Source of the DNA: an uncultured Clostridia bacterium
Lineage (GTDB): Bacteria; Bacillota; Clostridia; TANB77; CAG-508
Assembly (NCBI GenBank): GCA_947589645.1
Contig: CANQCG010000011.1
Coordinates: 1-46,182 of the forward strand
Length of the DNA stretch: 46,182 nucleotides
Reading direction: 5' to 3'
Numbering within the stretch: position 1 is the first letter of the stretch; every line of letters begins with the position of its first letter. Below are positions 32,417 through 41,315 of the stretch, piece after piece. A program made the position numbers and the translations under genes. The notes beneath the pieces were generated by a model. It was not told the DNA's origin. It searched no databases and worked only from the letters and a program-made list of their open reading frames with translations.

Positions 32417-32445
32417 ATTATACCATTAAGTAACAAGTTTTGCAA
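32417..32445 (-). promoter_or_regulatory. Predicted promoter of the pilin/T4SS block
   Basis: On the minus strand TTGCAA (32445-32440), a 17-nt spacer and TATAAT (32422-32417) lie 22 nt ahead of the ATG at 32395. This is the only well-formed promoter I see upstream of the first pilin. The rest of the 351-nt gap (32446-32704) is AT-rich and holds a possible + strand promoter (TTGTCT 32586-32591, TATAAT 32609-32614) with no gene after it. Confidence 0.65.
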
Positions 32446-32704
32446 TATTTTCTTTAGTTGCATATTATGTCGAATATTGTATAAACATCTTAATTTTTTA
32501 TAACATATAATTATTTTATGTGCAAGTGCTTTGTCTAAAATTTATATATTTATACTTGCCATTTTTAATTTTGGCATCTCAAAGGTTGTCTCAAAATATA
32601 GTTTATAGTATAATATATGTTTTTTCAATAGTTCTTTTTTGTTTTATATTTCTTTTATTATTTTATTAATAGTTTAATGAATTCTTAAACGCATTTTAAA
32701 CTTG

Positions 32705-32745
32705 TATAAAAAATAAAAAACACAGAGCTTTACTTATCTGTGTTT
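32705..32745 (-). terminator. Terminator of the tRNA-Ser(GCU) transcript
   Basis: AAACACAGA (32718-32726) pairs with TCTGTGTTT (32737-32745). On the minus strand the stem is followed by TTTATTTTTTAT, directly after the encoded CCA of the tRNA. Confidence 0.85.
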
Positions 32746-32746
32746 C

Positions 32747-32836
32747 TGGCGGAGATGAGAGGGTTTGAACCTCCGCGCCGATTTCTCGACCTAACTGTTT
32801 AGCAAACAGTCCCCTTCACCACTTGGGTACATCTCC
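32747..32836 (-). tRNA. tRNA-Ser (GCU)
   Basis: Class II tRNA with a long variable arm. Acceptor GGAGATG pairs with CATCTCC, discriminator G and encoded CCA (32747-32749). The anticodon loop TTGCTAA gives GCU, closed by ACTGT/ACAGT; the T-loop is TTCAAAC. Reads Ser codons AGU/AGC. Confidence 0.96.
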
Positions 32837-32888
32837 ATATATTATTAAAAGTTAGATATTTAGAATATAGAAATATCTAACTTTTATT

Positions 32889-32980
<92 letters not shown>

Positions 32981-32998
32981 GTGTCAGCGACAGATATT

Positions 32999-33027
32999 AT
33001 AATAACATACTTTTATGTCGCTGTCAA
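32999..33027 (-). promoter_or_regulatory. Promoter of the tRNA-Ser pair
   Basis: On the minus strand TTGACA (33027-33022), 17-nt spacer, TATTAT (33004-32999), placing the start near 32992, about 12 nt ahead of the mature tRNA 5' end. The region also forms CAGCGACA/TGTCGCTG arms flanking the -10 element. Confidence 0.75.
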
Positions 33028-33070
33028 TAGTAATTTTTTGGTTTTTGCCTGTTACAAATTTATGTTTTTA

Positions 33071-33910
33071 CTATTTTATTAATCCTAATATTCTTTCTAA
33101 ATCTTCGTTTGAATTATATTCTATTACTATTTTTCCTTTTTTTCTTCCGGCGTCTAGCTTTACTTTTGTTCCAAAAAAGCCTTGAAAGCTATCTTCTATG
33201 TCTCTAAACAATATTTTATATTTTTCATCTATTTGTGGGCTTTGTTTTTTTAGCTTTGCTTTTTTCTCTGCTTGCCTTACGCTTTCTCCTTTTTCTATCA
33301 TTCTTACTGCCATATCATATTGCTTTTTAGGATCAACAACAGCCATTAATGCCTTGCAGTGTCCTTCAGATAGTTTACCATCTTTTACAAATTCTAATAC
33401 GTCTGGTGATAAATTTAAAATTCTTACAGTATTAGCAATGCTACTTCTACTTCTGCCTAATATTTTTGCTGTTTGTTCTTGTGTTAAATCGTACTCTGTC
33501 ATTAGATTCTTTATGCCCATTGCTTTATCATATACATTTAAGTCTTCTCTTTGAATATTTTCTATTAATGCTATTTCTTTATTTTTTCTTTCGTTATCTT
33601 CCCTAACAATTGCTGGTATTTCACTAAGTCCTGCTATTTTAGATGCTCTCCATCTTCTCTCTCCAGCTATAATTGAATAATAACCTTCTTTTTTAGATAC
33701 TATTATTGGTTGTATTACACCATATGTTTTTATTGATTCTGCAAGTTCTTCTAATGATTCTTGCTCGAATTTTTTTCTTGGCTGATCTCTGTTTGGCTCA
33801 ACCTCGTTTATTTTTAAGTTTTTTAATATGTCATCCTCTTTTATGTCTTCTATAATTGGTGTACTAAATAATGCATCTAGTCCTCTTCCTAGACCTGTCA
33901 TTTTTGCCAT
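33071..33910 (-). CDS. parB: Chromosome-partitioning protein ParB (Spo0J)
   Basis: CTP-dependent clamp that loads at parS sites near oriC and organises origin segregation. The N-terminal GLGRGLDALF (6-15) is the ParA-stimulating segment; the CTPase/ParB core includes GERRWRASK (about 89-97) and ENIQREDLN (about 118-126), followed by a helix-turn-helix with LGRSRSSIANTVRIL (about 146-160) and a C-terminal dimer domain. The 279-residue length is normal. Two bases separate it from the parA stop, so parA-parB form one unit. AGGAGGG precedes the ATG. Confidence 0.96.
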   Translation of the reverse strand: MAKMTGLGRGLDALFSTPIIEDIKEDDILKNLKINEVEPNRDQPRKKFEQESLEELAESIKTYGVIQPIIVSKKEGYYSIIAGERRWRASKIAGLSEIPAIVREDNERKNKEIALIENIQREDLNVYDKAMGIKNLMTEYDLTQEQTAKILGRSRSSIANTVRILNLSPDVLEFVKDGKLSEGHCKALMAVVDPKKQYDMAVRMIEKGESVRQAEKKAKLKKQSPQIDEKYKILFRDIEDSFQGFFGTKVKLDAGRKKGKIVIEYNSNEDLERILGLIK

Positions 33911-33912
33911 TT

Positions 33913-34680
33913 TTATCCCTCCTCATTATTTTTTATAAATTCTTTTGCAAACTTTTCATAACTTTTTGCTCCTTTTGAATGTGGATCAAAAAGTGTTATT
34001 GGCATTCCATAACTTGGCGCCTCGCTTAACCTTACATTCCTTGGTATTACTGTTTTATATACTTTATCATTAAAATATTTTTTTACTTCTTTTACAACTT
34101 GGTTTGATAGGTTTGTTCTTGCATCATACATTGTAAGTAGTGCACCTTCAATTTCTAAATCTTTGTTTAGATGCTTCTTTACTAAGTTTATGGTATTTAT
34201 AAGTTGTCCCAAGCCCTCTAATGCATAATACTCGCACTGTACAGGAATTAAAACACTGTCTGAAGCAGTAAATGCATTTAAGGTTATTAAACCTAGAGAT
34301 GGAGGGCAATCTATTATTATAAAGTCAAATACATTTTTTACTTCGTCTATTTTTTCTTTTAGCCTTTGCTCTCTTGACATCATTGGAACTAATTCAACTT
34401 CTGCTCCTGCTAAATTTATATTAGATGGGCAAACTTTTAAATTTTTTATATTTGTTGATAATAAAGTTTCTTTAATTGTTGTTTCACTTACTAATACATT
34501 ATATATTGAAAGTTCAATATTTTTTGTTATTCCGACACCACTTGTTGCATTTCCTTGTGGATCAGCATCAATTAACAAAACTTTTTTCCCTTTTTTAGCT
34601 AAAATTGCACATAAAGTTACTGTTGTTGTTGTTTTTCCTACTCCGCCTTTTTGATTTGCTACTGATATTACTTTACCCAT
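33913..34680 (-). CDS. parA: Chromosome-partitioning ATPase ParA (Soj)
   Basis: Deviant Walker ATPase that works with ParB in origin segregation and, in Bacillus, in DnaA control. Deviant Walker A KGGVGKTT is at about 10-17, LLIDADPQGNAT at about 35-46, and DFIIIDCPPSLG at about 116-127 holds Walker B. The 255-residue length is that of Soj. AAGGAGG lies upstream of the ATG. An imperfect parS-like site (34722-34737) is in the upstream gap, a possible feedback element. Confidence 0.96.
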   Translation of the reverse strand: MGKVISVANQKGGVGKTTTTVTLCAILAKKGKKVLLIDADPQGNATSGVGITKNIELSIYNVLVSETTIKETLLSTNIKNLKVCPSNINLAGAEVELVPMMSREQRLKEKIDEVKNVFDFIIIDCPPSLGLITLNAFTASDSVLIPVQCEYYALEGLGQLINTINLVKKHLNKDLEIEGALLTMYDARTNLSNQVVKEVKKYFNDKVYKTVIPRNVRLSEAPSYGMPITLFDPHSKGAKSYEKFAKEFIKNNEEG

Positions 34681-34721
34681 TATTTACGTTTTCCTCCTTA
34701 AAATATATAATTTTCGCCAAT

Positions 34722-34737
34722 AGTTTCATGTGGAACT
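34722..34737. promoter_or_regulatory. Imperfect parS-like site upstream of parA
   Basis: AGTTTCATGTGGAACT matches the palindromic parS pattern (TGTTTCACGTGGAACA-like) at 13 of 16 positions. It lies about 40 nt ahead of parA, which supports but does not prove ParB binding. Confidence 0.4.
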
Positions 34738-34754
34738 TTTTTCTTTATGAATAA

Positions 34755-34800
34755 AATTGACATATTAATAATATAAAAATATTATTAATATGTCAATTAA
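34755..34800 (-). terminator. Terminator after rsmG
   Basis: The stem TTGACATATTAATAATAT (34757-34774) with its complement (34779-34796) forms an 18-bp hairpin with an AAAA loop, just past the rsmG stop. On the minus strand TTTTATT follows. It separates rsmG from parA, so parAB has its own promoter. Confidence 0.75.
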
Positions 34801-34813
34801 AATTAAAAATTTT

Positions 34814-35530
34814 TTATTTTATTGGCTCCTTAGCAGGTGTGCCTGGTTTTCGTGGATATTTGTTTGGTGTCGAATTTATTTTTCTTATTATTATAATGTT
34901 TCTTTTTATATCGCTATTTGGCAAACAAAATTCTTCTATGTTTTCTATTTTTCCACCTAATACTTGTATTGCTTTCTTACTTGCTTCTATCTCTTCTTTT
35001 ATTTCTGGCCCTTTCATACAAATACAAATTCCGTTTAATTTTACTAATGGTAATAAGTATTCTACTAAAGTACTCATGTTTGCAACTGCTCTTGATACTG
35101 CAACATCAAAACTTTCTCTATATTTTTTGTTTTGTCCAAATTCTTCTGCCCTAGAATGTACTGTTTGTACTTGTTTTAAGTTTAGCTTTTCTATGACATC
35201 TTGTAAAAATAGTAGGCGTTTATTTAATGAATCAACTAATGTTACATTTACATCTTGTCTTGTTATTTTTATTGGTATCCCTGGAAAACCAGCTCCTGTT
35301 CCAACATCAACAATTGATGTTTTGTTCTTTATATATTTTGAAATTGTTAAAGAATCTACAAAATGTTTTTGTATTATATCGTTTTCGTCTGTTATAGCTG
35401 TTAAATTTATTTTTTCATTCCATTCTAATAATAATTTCATATAGTCTTCAAATTGCTGTTGCATTTGTTCTGTTAAATCTGGTATCTCTTGCAACAGCTT
35501 TTGTTTAAAGTTTTGTTCCACGTTTAACAC
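34814..35530 (-). CDS. rsmG: 16S rRNA (guanine-527 N7)-methyltransferase (RsmG/GidB)
   Basis: SAM-dependent methyltransferase acting on G527 of 16S rRNA; its loss gives low-level streptomycin resistance in other bacteria. The SAM-binding DVGTGAGFPGIPIKI (about 76-90), VSRAVANM (about 143-150) and the C-terminal PRKPGTPAKEPI are diagnostic. The start is uncertain: the GTG at 35530 has AAGGGAG almost touching it, and the GTG three codons later is spaced better. It follows mnmG by 7 nt in the classical gidA-gidB order. A parS-like 16-mer (35514-35529) overlaps its 5' end. Confidence 0.93.
   Translation of the reverse strand: MLNVEQNFKQKLLQEIPDLTEQMQQQFEDYMKLLLEWNEKINLTAITDENDIIQKHFVDSLTISKYIKNKTSIVDVGTGAGFPGIPIKITRQDVNVTLVDSLNKRLLFLQDVIEKLNLKQVQTVHSRAEEFGQNKKYRESFDVAVSRAVANMSTLVEYLLPLVKLNGICICMKGPEIKEEIEASKKAIQVLGGKIENIEEFCLPNSDIKRNIIIIRKINSTPNKYPRKPGTPAKEPIK
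35514..35529. promoter_or_regulatory. Imperfect parS-like site at the rsmG start
   Basis: TGTTCCACGTTTAACA matches the perfect palindrome TGTTCCACGTGGAACA at 14 of 16 positions, with an intact left half-site. It overlaps the first codons of rsmG. Confidence 0.5.
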
Positions 35531-35537
35531 TCCCTTC

Positions 35538-37418
35538 TTATTCTTCTTTTTTATTCTTTGATTGTAAATATATTAATAGTACAGAAACATCTGCAGGGGA
35601 AACTCCAGATATTCTTGATGCTTGTCCAATAGAATGTGGTTTATGTTTGTTTAACTTTTGTCTTGCTTCTAAGCTTAGTCCTTTTAATTCATTATAATCT
35701 AAGTCTTCTGGTAAAAGTTTCGTTTCTGTCTTTTTGAATTTTTCTACTTGCTCTTCTTGCATTTTTATATAGCCTTCATATTTTATTTGTATCTCTACTT
35801 CTTCTTTTTCTGCTTTATTTAAGTTTGGCCTATTTTCATCTATTTTGCTTAGTTCTTCGTATGTAATTTCTGTTCTTTTTAATAATTCTGCAAGGGTTGT
35901 GCCAGTTGAAAGTTCAGATGTACCTTGTTTCACTAAAAACTTATTTACTTTTTCTGTTGGCCTTATTATTGTATTTCTTAATCTCTCTACTTCTGCTTCT
36001 ATGTTTTTCTTCTTAGCCAAAAACTTTTCATATCTTTCTTTTGATATTAACCCTATTTCATAGCCTTTTTGTGTAAGTCTTAAGTCAGCATTATCTTGCC
36101 TTAATAAAAGCCTATACTCTGCTCTTGATGTCATCATTCTATATGGCTCATTTGTTCCTTTTGTAACAATATCATCAATTAAAACTCCTATGTAGCCTTC
36201 AGTTCTATCTATTATTAATGGCTCTTTTCCCTTTATTTTTTGTACAACATTTATTCCAGCAATTAAGCCTTGGCATGCTGCTTCTTCGTAACCTGATGTA
36301 CCATTAGTTTGACCTGCGAAAAATAGTCCATCTATAGTTTTATATTCTAATGATAGTTTTAAATCTGCTGGGTCTATACAATCATATTCGATTGCATAGG
36401 CTGGTCTTGTAAATTCTGCATGCTCTAAGCCAGGTATTGTTCTATACATTGCTATTTGCACATCTTCTGGAAGTGATGAACTCATTCCTTGTATATACAT
36501 TTCATCTGTATCTATGCCAATTGGCTCAACAAATATTTGATGACGTGGTTTATCACTAAACCTTACAACTTTATCTTCTATTGAAGGACAATATCTTGGA
36601 CCTGTTCCTACTATTTCTCCACCATATAATGGAGATCTATATAAGTTTTCTCTAATAATTTTGTGTGTTTCTTCGTTGGTATAAGTTAGGTAACAATCTA
36701 CTTGCTCAAAATCTTTAGCTTCGTCTTCAAAAGAAAATGGTGTTAGGCCTTCTTCTCCTTTTTGTACTTCCATTTTTGAAAAGTCTATGCTCTTTTTATT
36801 TATTCTTGCAGGAGTTCCTGTTTTAAATCTTATTAAGTTTACTCCCAATCTTTTTAAACTTTCTGATAATTTGTTAGCCGGGAAAACTCCATCTGGCCCA
36901 CTTTCTCTACTATATTCTCCTATAAATATTTTTCCTTTTAAATATGTTCCAGTTGCAACAATTAAAGTTTTTACATTATATATTGCACCTACATCTGTTT
37001 CTATACTTTTTATTTTTCCGTCTTCAACTTTTATATCTACTATTTCTGCTTGTTTTAATTCCAAATTTGCTTGTTTTTCTAATGTGTGCTTCATCTCTGC
37101 TTGGTATCTTTTTCTATCAGCTTGCGCTCTTAAGGAATGAACTGCTGGCCCTTTTGATGTGTTTAACATCTTAAGTTGTATCATAGTTTTATCTATATTT
37201 TTGCCCATCTCTCCCCCTAGGGCATCTATTTCTTTTACTAAATGTCCTTTAGAACTTCCTCCAATGTGAGGGTTACATGGCATGTTTGCTACCGCTTCTA
37301 AGCTTATTGAAAATATCAAAGTTTTCATTCCAAGCCTTGCACTAGCAAGTGCTGCTTCGCATCCAGCATGTCCTGCACCTATAACTGCTACATCATATTC
37401 TCCTGCTAAATAACTCAT
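35538..37418 (-). CDS. mnmG: tRNA uridine-5-carboxymethylaminomethyl modification enzyme MnmG (GidA)
   Basis: FAD-dependent partner of MnmE in modifying U34 of tRNAs that read split codon boxes. The FAD motif [12 protein letters not shown] is at about 14-25, [12 protein letters not shown] at about 49-60, and the family signatures [13 protein letters not shown] and [15 protein letters not shown] follow, with the C-terminal MnmE-binding helical domain. The 626-residue length is standard. AAAGGA precedes the ATG. It lies 60 nt downstream of mnmE on the same strand. Confidence 0.96.
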   Translation of the reverse strand: MSYLAGEYDVAVIGAGHAGCEAALASARLGMKTLIFSISLEAVANMPCNPHIGGSSKGHLVKEIDALGGEMGKNIDKTMIQLKMLNTSKGPAVHSLRAQADRKRYQAEMKHTLEKQANLELKQAEIVDIKVEDGKIKSIETDVGAIYNVKTLIVATGTYLKGKIFIGEYSRESGPDGVFPANKLSESLKRLGVNLIRFKTGTPARINKKSIDFSKMEVQKGEEGLTPFSFEDEAKDFEQVDCYLTYTNEETHKIIRENLYRSPLYGGEIVGTGPRYCPSIEDKVVRFSDKPRHQIFVEPIGIDTDEMYIQGMSSSLPEDVQIAMYRTIPGLEHAEFTRPAYAIEYDCIDPADLKLSLEYKTIDGLFFAGQTNGTSGYEEAACQGLIAGINVVQKIKGKEPLIIDRTEGYIGVLIDDIVTKGTNEPYRMMTSRAEYRLLLRQDNADLRLTQKGYEIGLISKERYEKFLAKKKNIEAEVERLRNTIIRPTEKVNKFLVKQGTSELSTGTTLAELLKRTEITYEELSKIDENRPNLNKAEKEEVEIQIKYEGYIKMQEEQVEKFKKTETKLLPEDLDYNELKGLSLEARQKLNKHKPHSIGQASRISGVSPADVSVLLIYLQSKNKKEE

Positions 37419-37450
37419 TTTATTTTTCCTTTCTTTATTAAATTTAAAAT

Positions 37451-37466
37451 TGTATAACGTGGAACA
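37451..37466. promoter_or_regulatory. Imperfect parS-like site between mnmE and mnmG
   Basis: TGTATAACGTGGAACA matches TGTTCCACGTGGAACA at 13 of 16 positions with an intact right half-site (ACGTGGAACA). It lies in the only non-coding DNA between the two genes. Confidence 0.45.
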
Positions 37467-37478
37467 AGAACTTTTGTT

Positions 37479-38850
37479 CTACTTTCCAAGACAGAATTTT
37501 GAAAAGATTTCATTTATTATTTCTTCTGTTGCGACCTCACCTGTTATTTCGTCCATACAGCTAATTATATTTTTTATGAATATAGTTACTATATCTAAAG
37601 GCATTTTTTCGTCTAAAGCCTTTTTCGCGTCTCCTGCATTTTTTATTGCCTGCGTGATTAAATTTTTGTGTCTTATATTAGTAACTATTAAATCATCGTT
37701 TAAATTTATTTCGTTTAAGTTAAATAGTTCTGTTATTTTTTCTTCTAGTTCTTCTAGTCCTGTTTTGTTTAATGCAGATATTTTTAAAATGTTTTTACTT
37801 GCTGATTTTAATCTCTCTTCATTTTCAGAAATTTTATTTTCCAAGTCTATTTTATTTAGTAAAATTATGCTTTTTTTATTTTTTATTATTTCTAAAATGC
37901 CTAAGTCTTCTTTTTCTAGTTCTTTTGAACTATCAAATATAGCTATTATTAAATCTGCATCTTCTGCCATTTTTTTTGATTTTGAAATTCCTATTTTTTC
38001 TACATAGTCTTCTGTATCTCTTATGCCAGCTGTATCAATTAAGTTAATTGGAATACCCCCTATGTTTACCATTTCTTCTATTGTATCGCGTGTTGTTCCC
38101 TCATATTCTGTTACTATTGCCCTATTTTCATTTAATATGGCATTTAACAAAGATGATTTTCCCGCATTTGGCTTTCCTATTATAGCGGTTTTTATTCCAT
38201 TTTTAATTATTTTTCCATTGTCAAAACTATTTTCTAATTTAATTAATTTTTGACTTACGCTTTCAAGCATTTGGGCCGTTTGCAAATTATCTGTTTCTGG
38301 CACGTCATATTCAGGATAATCGATGCTTACTTCTATATTTACAAGTGTATCTAATATTTCTTGCTTTATTTCTTTAATTTTGCTAGATAATTTACCCTCT
38401 AATTGCTCTACTCCCGTTTTTGCTTCTCTTTGAGATTTAGAATTAATTAAGTCTATTACTGATTCTGCTTGTACTAAATCTATTCTTCCATTTAGAAAAG
38501 CTCTTTTGGTGAACTCCCCTGCTTCTGCAAGCTCCGCTCCATTTTTTAAACATAGCTCTAGTATCTTTTTTACTATTATATTTCCTCCATGTGAATTTAT
38601 TTCGCACATGTTTTCCGTTGTGTAGCTGTTAGGCTCTTTAAAATATGAAACTAAAACCTCGTCTACAATTTCTTCTCCGTCCATAATATGCCCATATTTC
38701 ATTGTGTATCCTTTTATGTTTTTAATGTCTTCCGGATTTTTGGGACTAAATATTTTTTGCAATATTTCAAAACTTTTTTGTCCACTCATTCTTATTATTC
38801 CAATTCCACCTATTCCGTGGTGCCGTAGATATTGCTACTATTGTTGACAT
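37479..38850 (-). CDS. mnmE: tRNA modification GTPase MnmE (TrmE), frameshifted near its start
   Basis: GTPase partner of MnmG. Visible parts are the formyl-THF-binding N-domain (NSYTTENMCEINSHGG), G1 GKPNAGKSS, G3 DTAGIRDTED, G4 NKIDLE and the C-terminal FCLGK with the usual cysteine. The continuous frame begins only at 38789 (MSGQKSF), but the true start is the ATG at 38850: GGAGG precedes it and MSTIVAISTAP is the family opening. One extra base at 38817 separates this from GIGGIGIIRMSG; removing it restores a 456-residue protein of normal length. Either the gene is broken or the base is an error. The main domains remain readable from 38789, but a start there would lack the opening strand. 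Confidence 0.9.
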
Positions 38851-38866
38851 GTTTTCCTCCTATTTA

Positions 38867-38919
38867 AAAAGTCAAAGACGGCAATCTAAACTTTTAGATT
38901 GAAATCCGAACTTTGACTT
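38867..38919 (-). terminator. Branched hairpin between jag and mnmE
   Basis: The outer arms AAGTCAAAG (38869-38877) and CTTTGACTT (38911-38919) enclose an inner stem CAATCTAAA (38882-38890) with TTTAGATTG (38893-38901). On the minus strand the outer stem is followed by TTTTTAAATA, then the mnmE Shine-Dalgarno. It is probably a terminator after jag, or an attenuator for mnmE. Confidence 0.55.
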
Positions 38920-38926
38920 CCGATTT

Positions 38927-39613
38927 CTATTTAATTAATGATATTACTACTCTTCTTCTTGGCTCTACTCCTACACTATCTGTGCTTATTTTGTTGTTGT
39001 CTTGAAGTGCACTATGAATTATTTTTCTTTCATATGCTTGCATTGGCTCTAAAGTAATTGTTTTTCCTGTTTTCATAACTGTTTCGGCTGTTCTTAGAGC
39101 TAAATTTTCTAATGTTTTTTCTCTTTTTGCTTTGTAGTTTTCTATATCTAGTCTTAACAAAACTCTTTCTTCTGTTCCTCTATTTGCAATTGATGTTAAT
39201 AATGTTTGCATTGCATATAGGGTCTCTCCCCTATATCCTATAAGAAAACCTGCATTTTTTCCTTTTATTTCAACTTCTACAATGCCATTATTTAGCGTTA
39301 TTGCATAAGTAAGTTCTTCTTTAACACCTGATATAAAGCTTTCTAAAAAAACTTTTATTTTCTCTTCTGCTTTTTTAAATTCTGCTTCAGATAGCTGTAT
39401 TTCTTTTTCTTCTCTTTTATGTGATTTACGTACTGCATCTTCTCTAACTGTAATTTCTACTTTAACTACTTTTGGGTCTAATATACTAAAAAAGCTTCTT
39501 TTTTCTTCTTCTAAAATTTTTATATTAACATCCTTTTTTGAAACATTTAGCTGTTTCAAACCTTTCTCTATTGCTTCTGTAGATGTTTTTCCCTCTGAAA
39601 TTATGCTTGTCAT
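38927..39613 (-). CDS. jag: RNA-binding protein Jag/KhpB (SpoIIIJ-associated)
   Basis: Cytosolic RNA-binding protein usually encoded with yidC. The Jag_N domain is at about 5-50, then a charged linker; the KH domain holds the loop GYRGETLYAMQTLL (about 131-144), and the C-terminal R3H domain (about 165-228) ends with EPRRRVVISL. The 228-residue length is normal. AAGGAGGAG precedes the ATG, 11 nt downstream of yidC. In other Firmicutes it works with KhpA in cell-division and envelope control. Confidence 0.95.
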   Translation of the reverse strand: MTSIISEGKTSTEAIEKGLKQLNVSKKDVNIKILEEEKRSFFSILDPKVVKVEITVREDAVRKSHKREEKEIQLSEAEFKKAEEKIKVFLESFISGVKEELTYAITLNNGIVEVEIKGKNAGFLIGYRGETLYAMQTLLTSIANRGTEERVLLRLDIENYKAKREKTLENLALRTAETVMKTGKTITLEPMQAYERKIIHSALQDNNKISTDSVGVEPRRRVVISLIK

Positions 39614-39624
39614 TTTGCTCCTCC

Positions 39625-40524
39625 TTATTCGTCATCCTTAATTACTTTGTTTAAAACTAATCTTTCTGCAATCATTAAAATACTGTTAACTAACCAATAT
39701 AATGCTAAACCTAAAGGTGCTATTAAAGCTACAGATAAGTACATTATAGGAAATATCATTGACATATTTTTGTTTACTTGATTCATAACATCTTGCATAT
39801 CTCCTGTTTCTTCTGCACTTTCTCCTTCTACCTGTTTGCCGTTTTCTTCTGTTAATAATTTTTTGTCTTCTTTCTTATTTTGTGTTCCTAAAGAAACTTT
39901 CATTGATACAAAAGAAATTAGAACATATAATATAGGTATTATATATACTTTCCAATCACCTGTGTTTTGTGATGGTACTTGACTTAAATCTAAACCAAAA
40001 AAAGTCATATTTGTTTCAATTTTTTGTATTTCGTCATTATTAATGTCTTCCCTTTGTATAGATTTTAGCTTTTCTGCTTCTCTGATTATTTCTATTTCTG
40101 GGTAACCGCTAGTTTTTGATAAATTTTCCTCTTTTACTATTGTTTCGTATTTTTTTATTACATCTGTATCAATTTTTTTCATATATGTAAGTGGTGAACG
40201 TACTAAGTAAAAAATAGATATTAGCAAAACAAGTTGTATTATAGCTGAAAAACAACCAGAAAATGGACTAAGATTTTCTTCTTTATATAATTGCATTGTA
40301 GCTTGATTTAGCATTTCTGGATTGTTCTTGTATTTAAATTGTATTTCCTTCATTTTCTCTTGCAACTTTGTGTTTTTCTTTAATGTTTTTTGCTGTTTTA
40401 TTGAAAAAGGAATCATTGCTATTTTTATTACAATACTAAAAACTATTATTGCCCACCCATAGTTGCCTATTATGTTATAAATAAAATTTAATAAATATCC
40501 AAATAAGTTTGCAAAGAAACCCAT
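39625..40524 (-). CDS. yidC: Membrane protein insertase YidC (SpoIIIJ/OxaA type)
   Basis: Inserts proteins into the membrane alone or with SecYEG; Bacillus SpoIIIJ is also needed for forespore sigmaG activity. Five membrane helices are visible, with the conserved hydrophilic-groove Arg-equivalent region, the coiled cytoplasmic hairpin (about 43-80) and the FSGCFSAIIQ segment (about 84-93). There is no lipobox cysteine at the N-terminus, unlike Bacillus SpoIIIJ. An insertion of charged residues (about 115-170) between helices 2 and 3 makes it longer than the minimal form. CGGAGG precedes the ATG. Confidence 0.94.
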   Translation of the reverse strand: MGFFANLFGYLLNFIYNIIGNYGWAIIVFSIVIKIAMIPFSIKQQKTLKKNTKLQEKMKEIQFKYKNNPEMLNQATMQLYKEENLSPFSGCFSAIIQLVLLISIFYLVRSPLTYMKKIDTDVIKKYETIVKEENLSKTSGYPEIEIIREAEKLKSIQREDINNDEIQKIETNMTFFGLDLSQVPSQNTGDWKVYIIPILYVLISFVSMKVSLGTQNKKEDKKLLTEENGKQVEGESAEETGDMQDVMNQVNKNMSMIFPIMYLSVALIAPLGLALYWLVNSILMIAERLVLNKVIKDDE

Positions 40525-40537
40525 TTTTTCCTCCGCC

Positions 40538-40756
40538 CTATTTTAATGGATCATATCCACCTTTGGAAAATGGATTACACCTAAGTATTCGCCAGATTCC
40601 TAAGAATATACCTTTTAAAACTCCATATTTTTGTATTGCTTGTTTTGTATATTCAGAACATGTTGGATAAAATTTGCACATTATATGTTTTTGCTCTAAC
40701 CATAGGGAAATATGCTTTTGATACCATTCAATTATTTTTATTAATATATTTTTCAT
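40538..40756 (-). CDS. yidD: Membrane protein insertion efficiency factor YidD
   Basis: Short amphipathic protein that aids YidC-dependent insertion. The family cores [27 protein letters not shown] and [13 protein letters not shown](Y)DP are complete, with the three conserved cysteines (about 27, 33 and 56). At 72 residues it is complete. The ATG follows the rnpA stop by one base with no clear Shine-Dalgarno, so it probably depends on reinitiation. Confidence 0.95.
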   Translation of the reverse strand: MKNILIKIIEWYQKHISLWLEQKHIMCKFYPTCSEYTKQAIQKYGVLKGIFLGIWRILRCNPFSKGGYDPLK

Positions 40757-40757
40757 T

Positions 40758-41108
40758 TTAATTTTCTTTACTTAAAATATTTGCTTTATCAAAGATAATT
40801 TCCATGTCTTTTTTTATGTTTTTATATGTTGCACAATCAATTGGTGTCTTCTTTTTCCATAAAAAAACTATTTCTTGTCCATCTTTTATTTTTTCTTCTA
40901 GTGAATAATAGCTTTCTCTAAATAGTCTTTTTATTTTGTTTCTTTCTACTGCTGTGCCTATTTTAGAATTTATTGCTATTCCTAAAGAATTTGTACCTTT
41001 TTGCTTTTCTATAATTAATGCTTCTATATATTGACCAGAATAGTATTTACCTTTTGATAAAACTTTTTTAAATTCATAGTTTTTCCTTAACATTACTGTT
41101 TTTTTCAT
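40758..41108 (-). CDS. rnpA: Ribonuclease P protein component (RnpA)
   Basis: Protein subunit of RNase P, which trims the 5' ends of tRNA precursors. The N-terminal [11 protein letters not shown] and the RNR-like motif [15 protein letters not shown] (about 53-67) are present. The 116-residue length is standard. AGGAGAAGAG precedes the ATG. It follows rpmH after a small hairpin and precedes yidD, the canonical order. Confidence 0.95.
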   Translation of the reverse strand: MKKTVMLRKNYEFKKVLSKGKYYSGQYIEALIIEKQKGTNSLGIAINSKIGTAVERNKIKRLFRESYYSLEEKIKDGQEIVFLWKKKTPIDCATYKNIKKDMEIIFDKANILSKEN

Positions 41109-41156
41109 ATCTCTTCTCCTCTTTTAAGTTCAAAAATAAAAAGAATAAAGAGACTT

Positions 41157-41178
41157 AAAGGTCATTTACATGACCTTT
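41157..41178 (-). terminator. Small hairpin between rpmH and rnpA
   Basis: AAAGGTCAT (41157-41165) with ATGACCTTT (41170-41178) around a TTAC loop. The T-tail on the minus strand is poor (AAGTCTCTTT), so it more likely tunes the rpmH:rnpA ratio than fully stops transcription. Confidence 0.55.
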
Positions 41179-41180
41179 TA

Positions 41181-41315
41181 TTAAGCGCAGATTTCTTTTC
41201 TTCCCTTGGCTCTTCTTGATTTTAATACGTTTCTGCCTGCTCTAGTTTTCATTCTTTTTAAAAAACCATGTTCTTTCTTTTCTTGTCTTTTTTTTGGTTG
41301 GTATGTTCTTTTCAT
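41181..41315 (-). CDS. rpmH: 50S ribosomal protein L34
   Basis: A 44-residue basic ribosomal protein, read directly from the minus strand: it opens [11 protein letters not shown], continues [18 protein letters not shown] and ends KEICA, the standard L34 sequence. GGAGGTG precedes the ATG. It is the first gene left of oriC, with transcription leading away from it toward rnpA-yidD-yidC-jag. Confidence 0.97.
   Translation of the reverse strand: MKRTYQPKKRQEKKEHGFLKRMKTRAGRNVLKSRRAKGRKEICA

Noticed and set aside
37450..38007. 185-codon plus-strand open frame
   Set aside because: Antisense shadow of mnmE; Phe/Ser-rich composition, with no homology-like motif.
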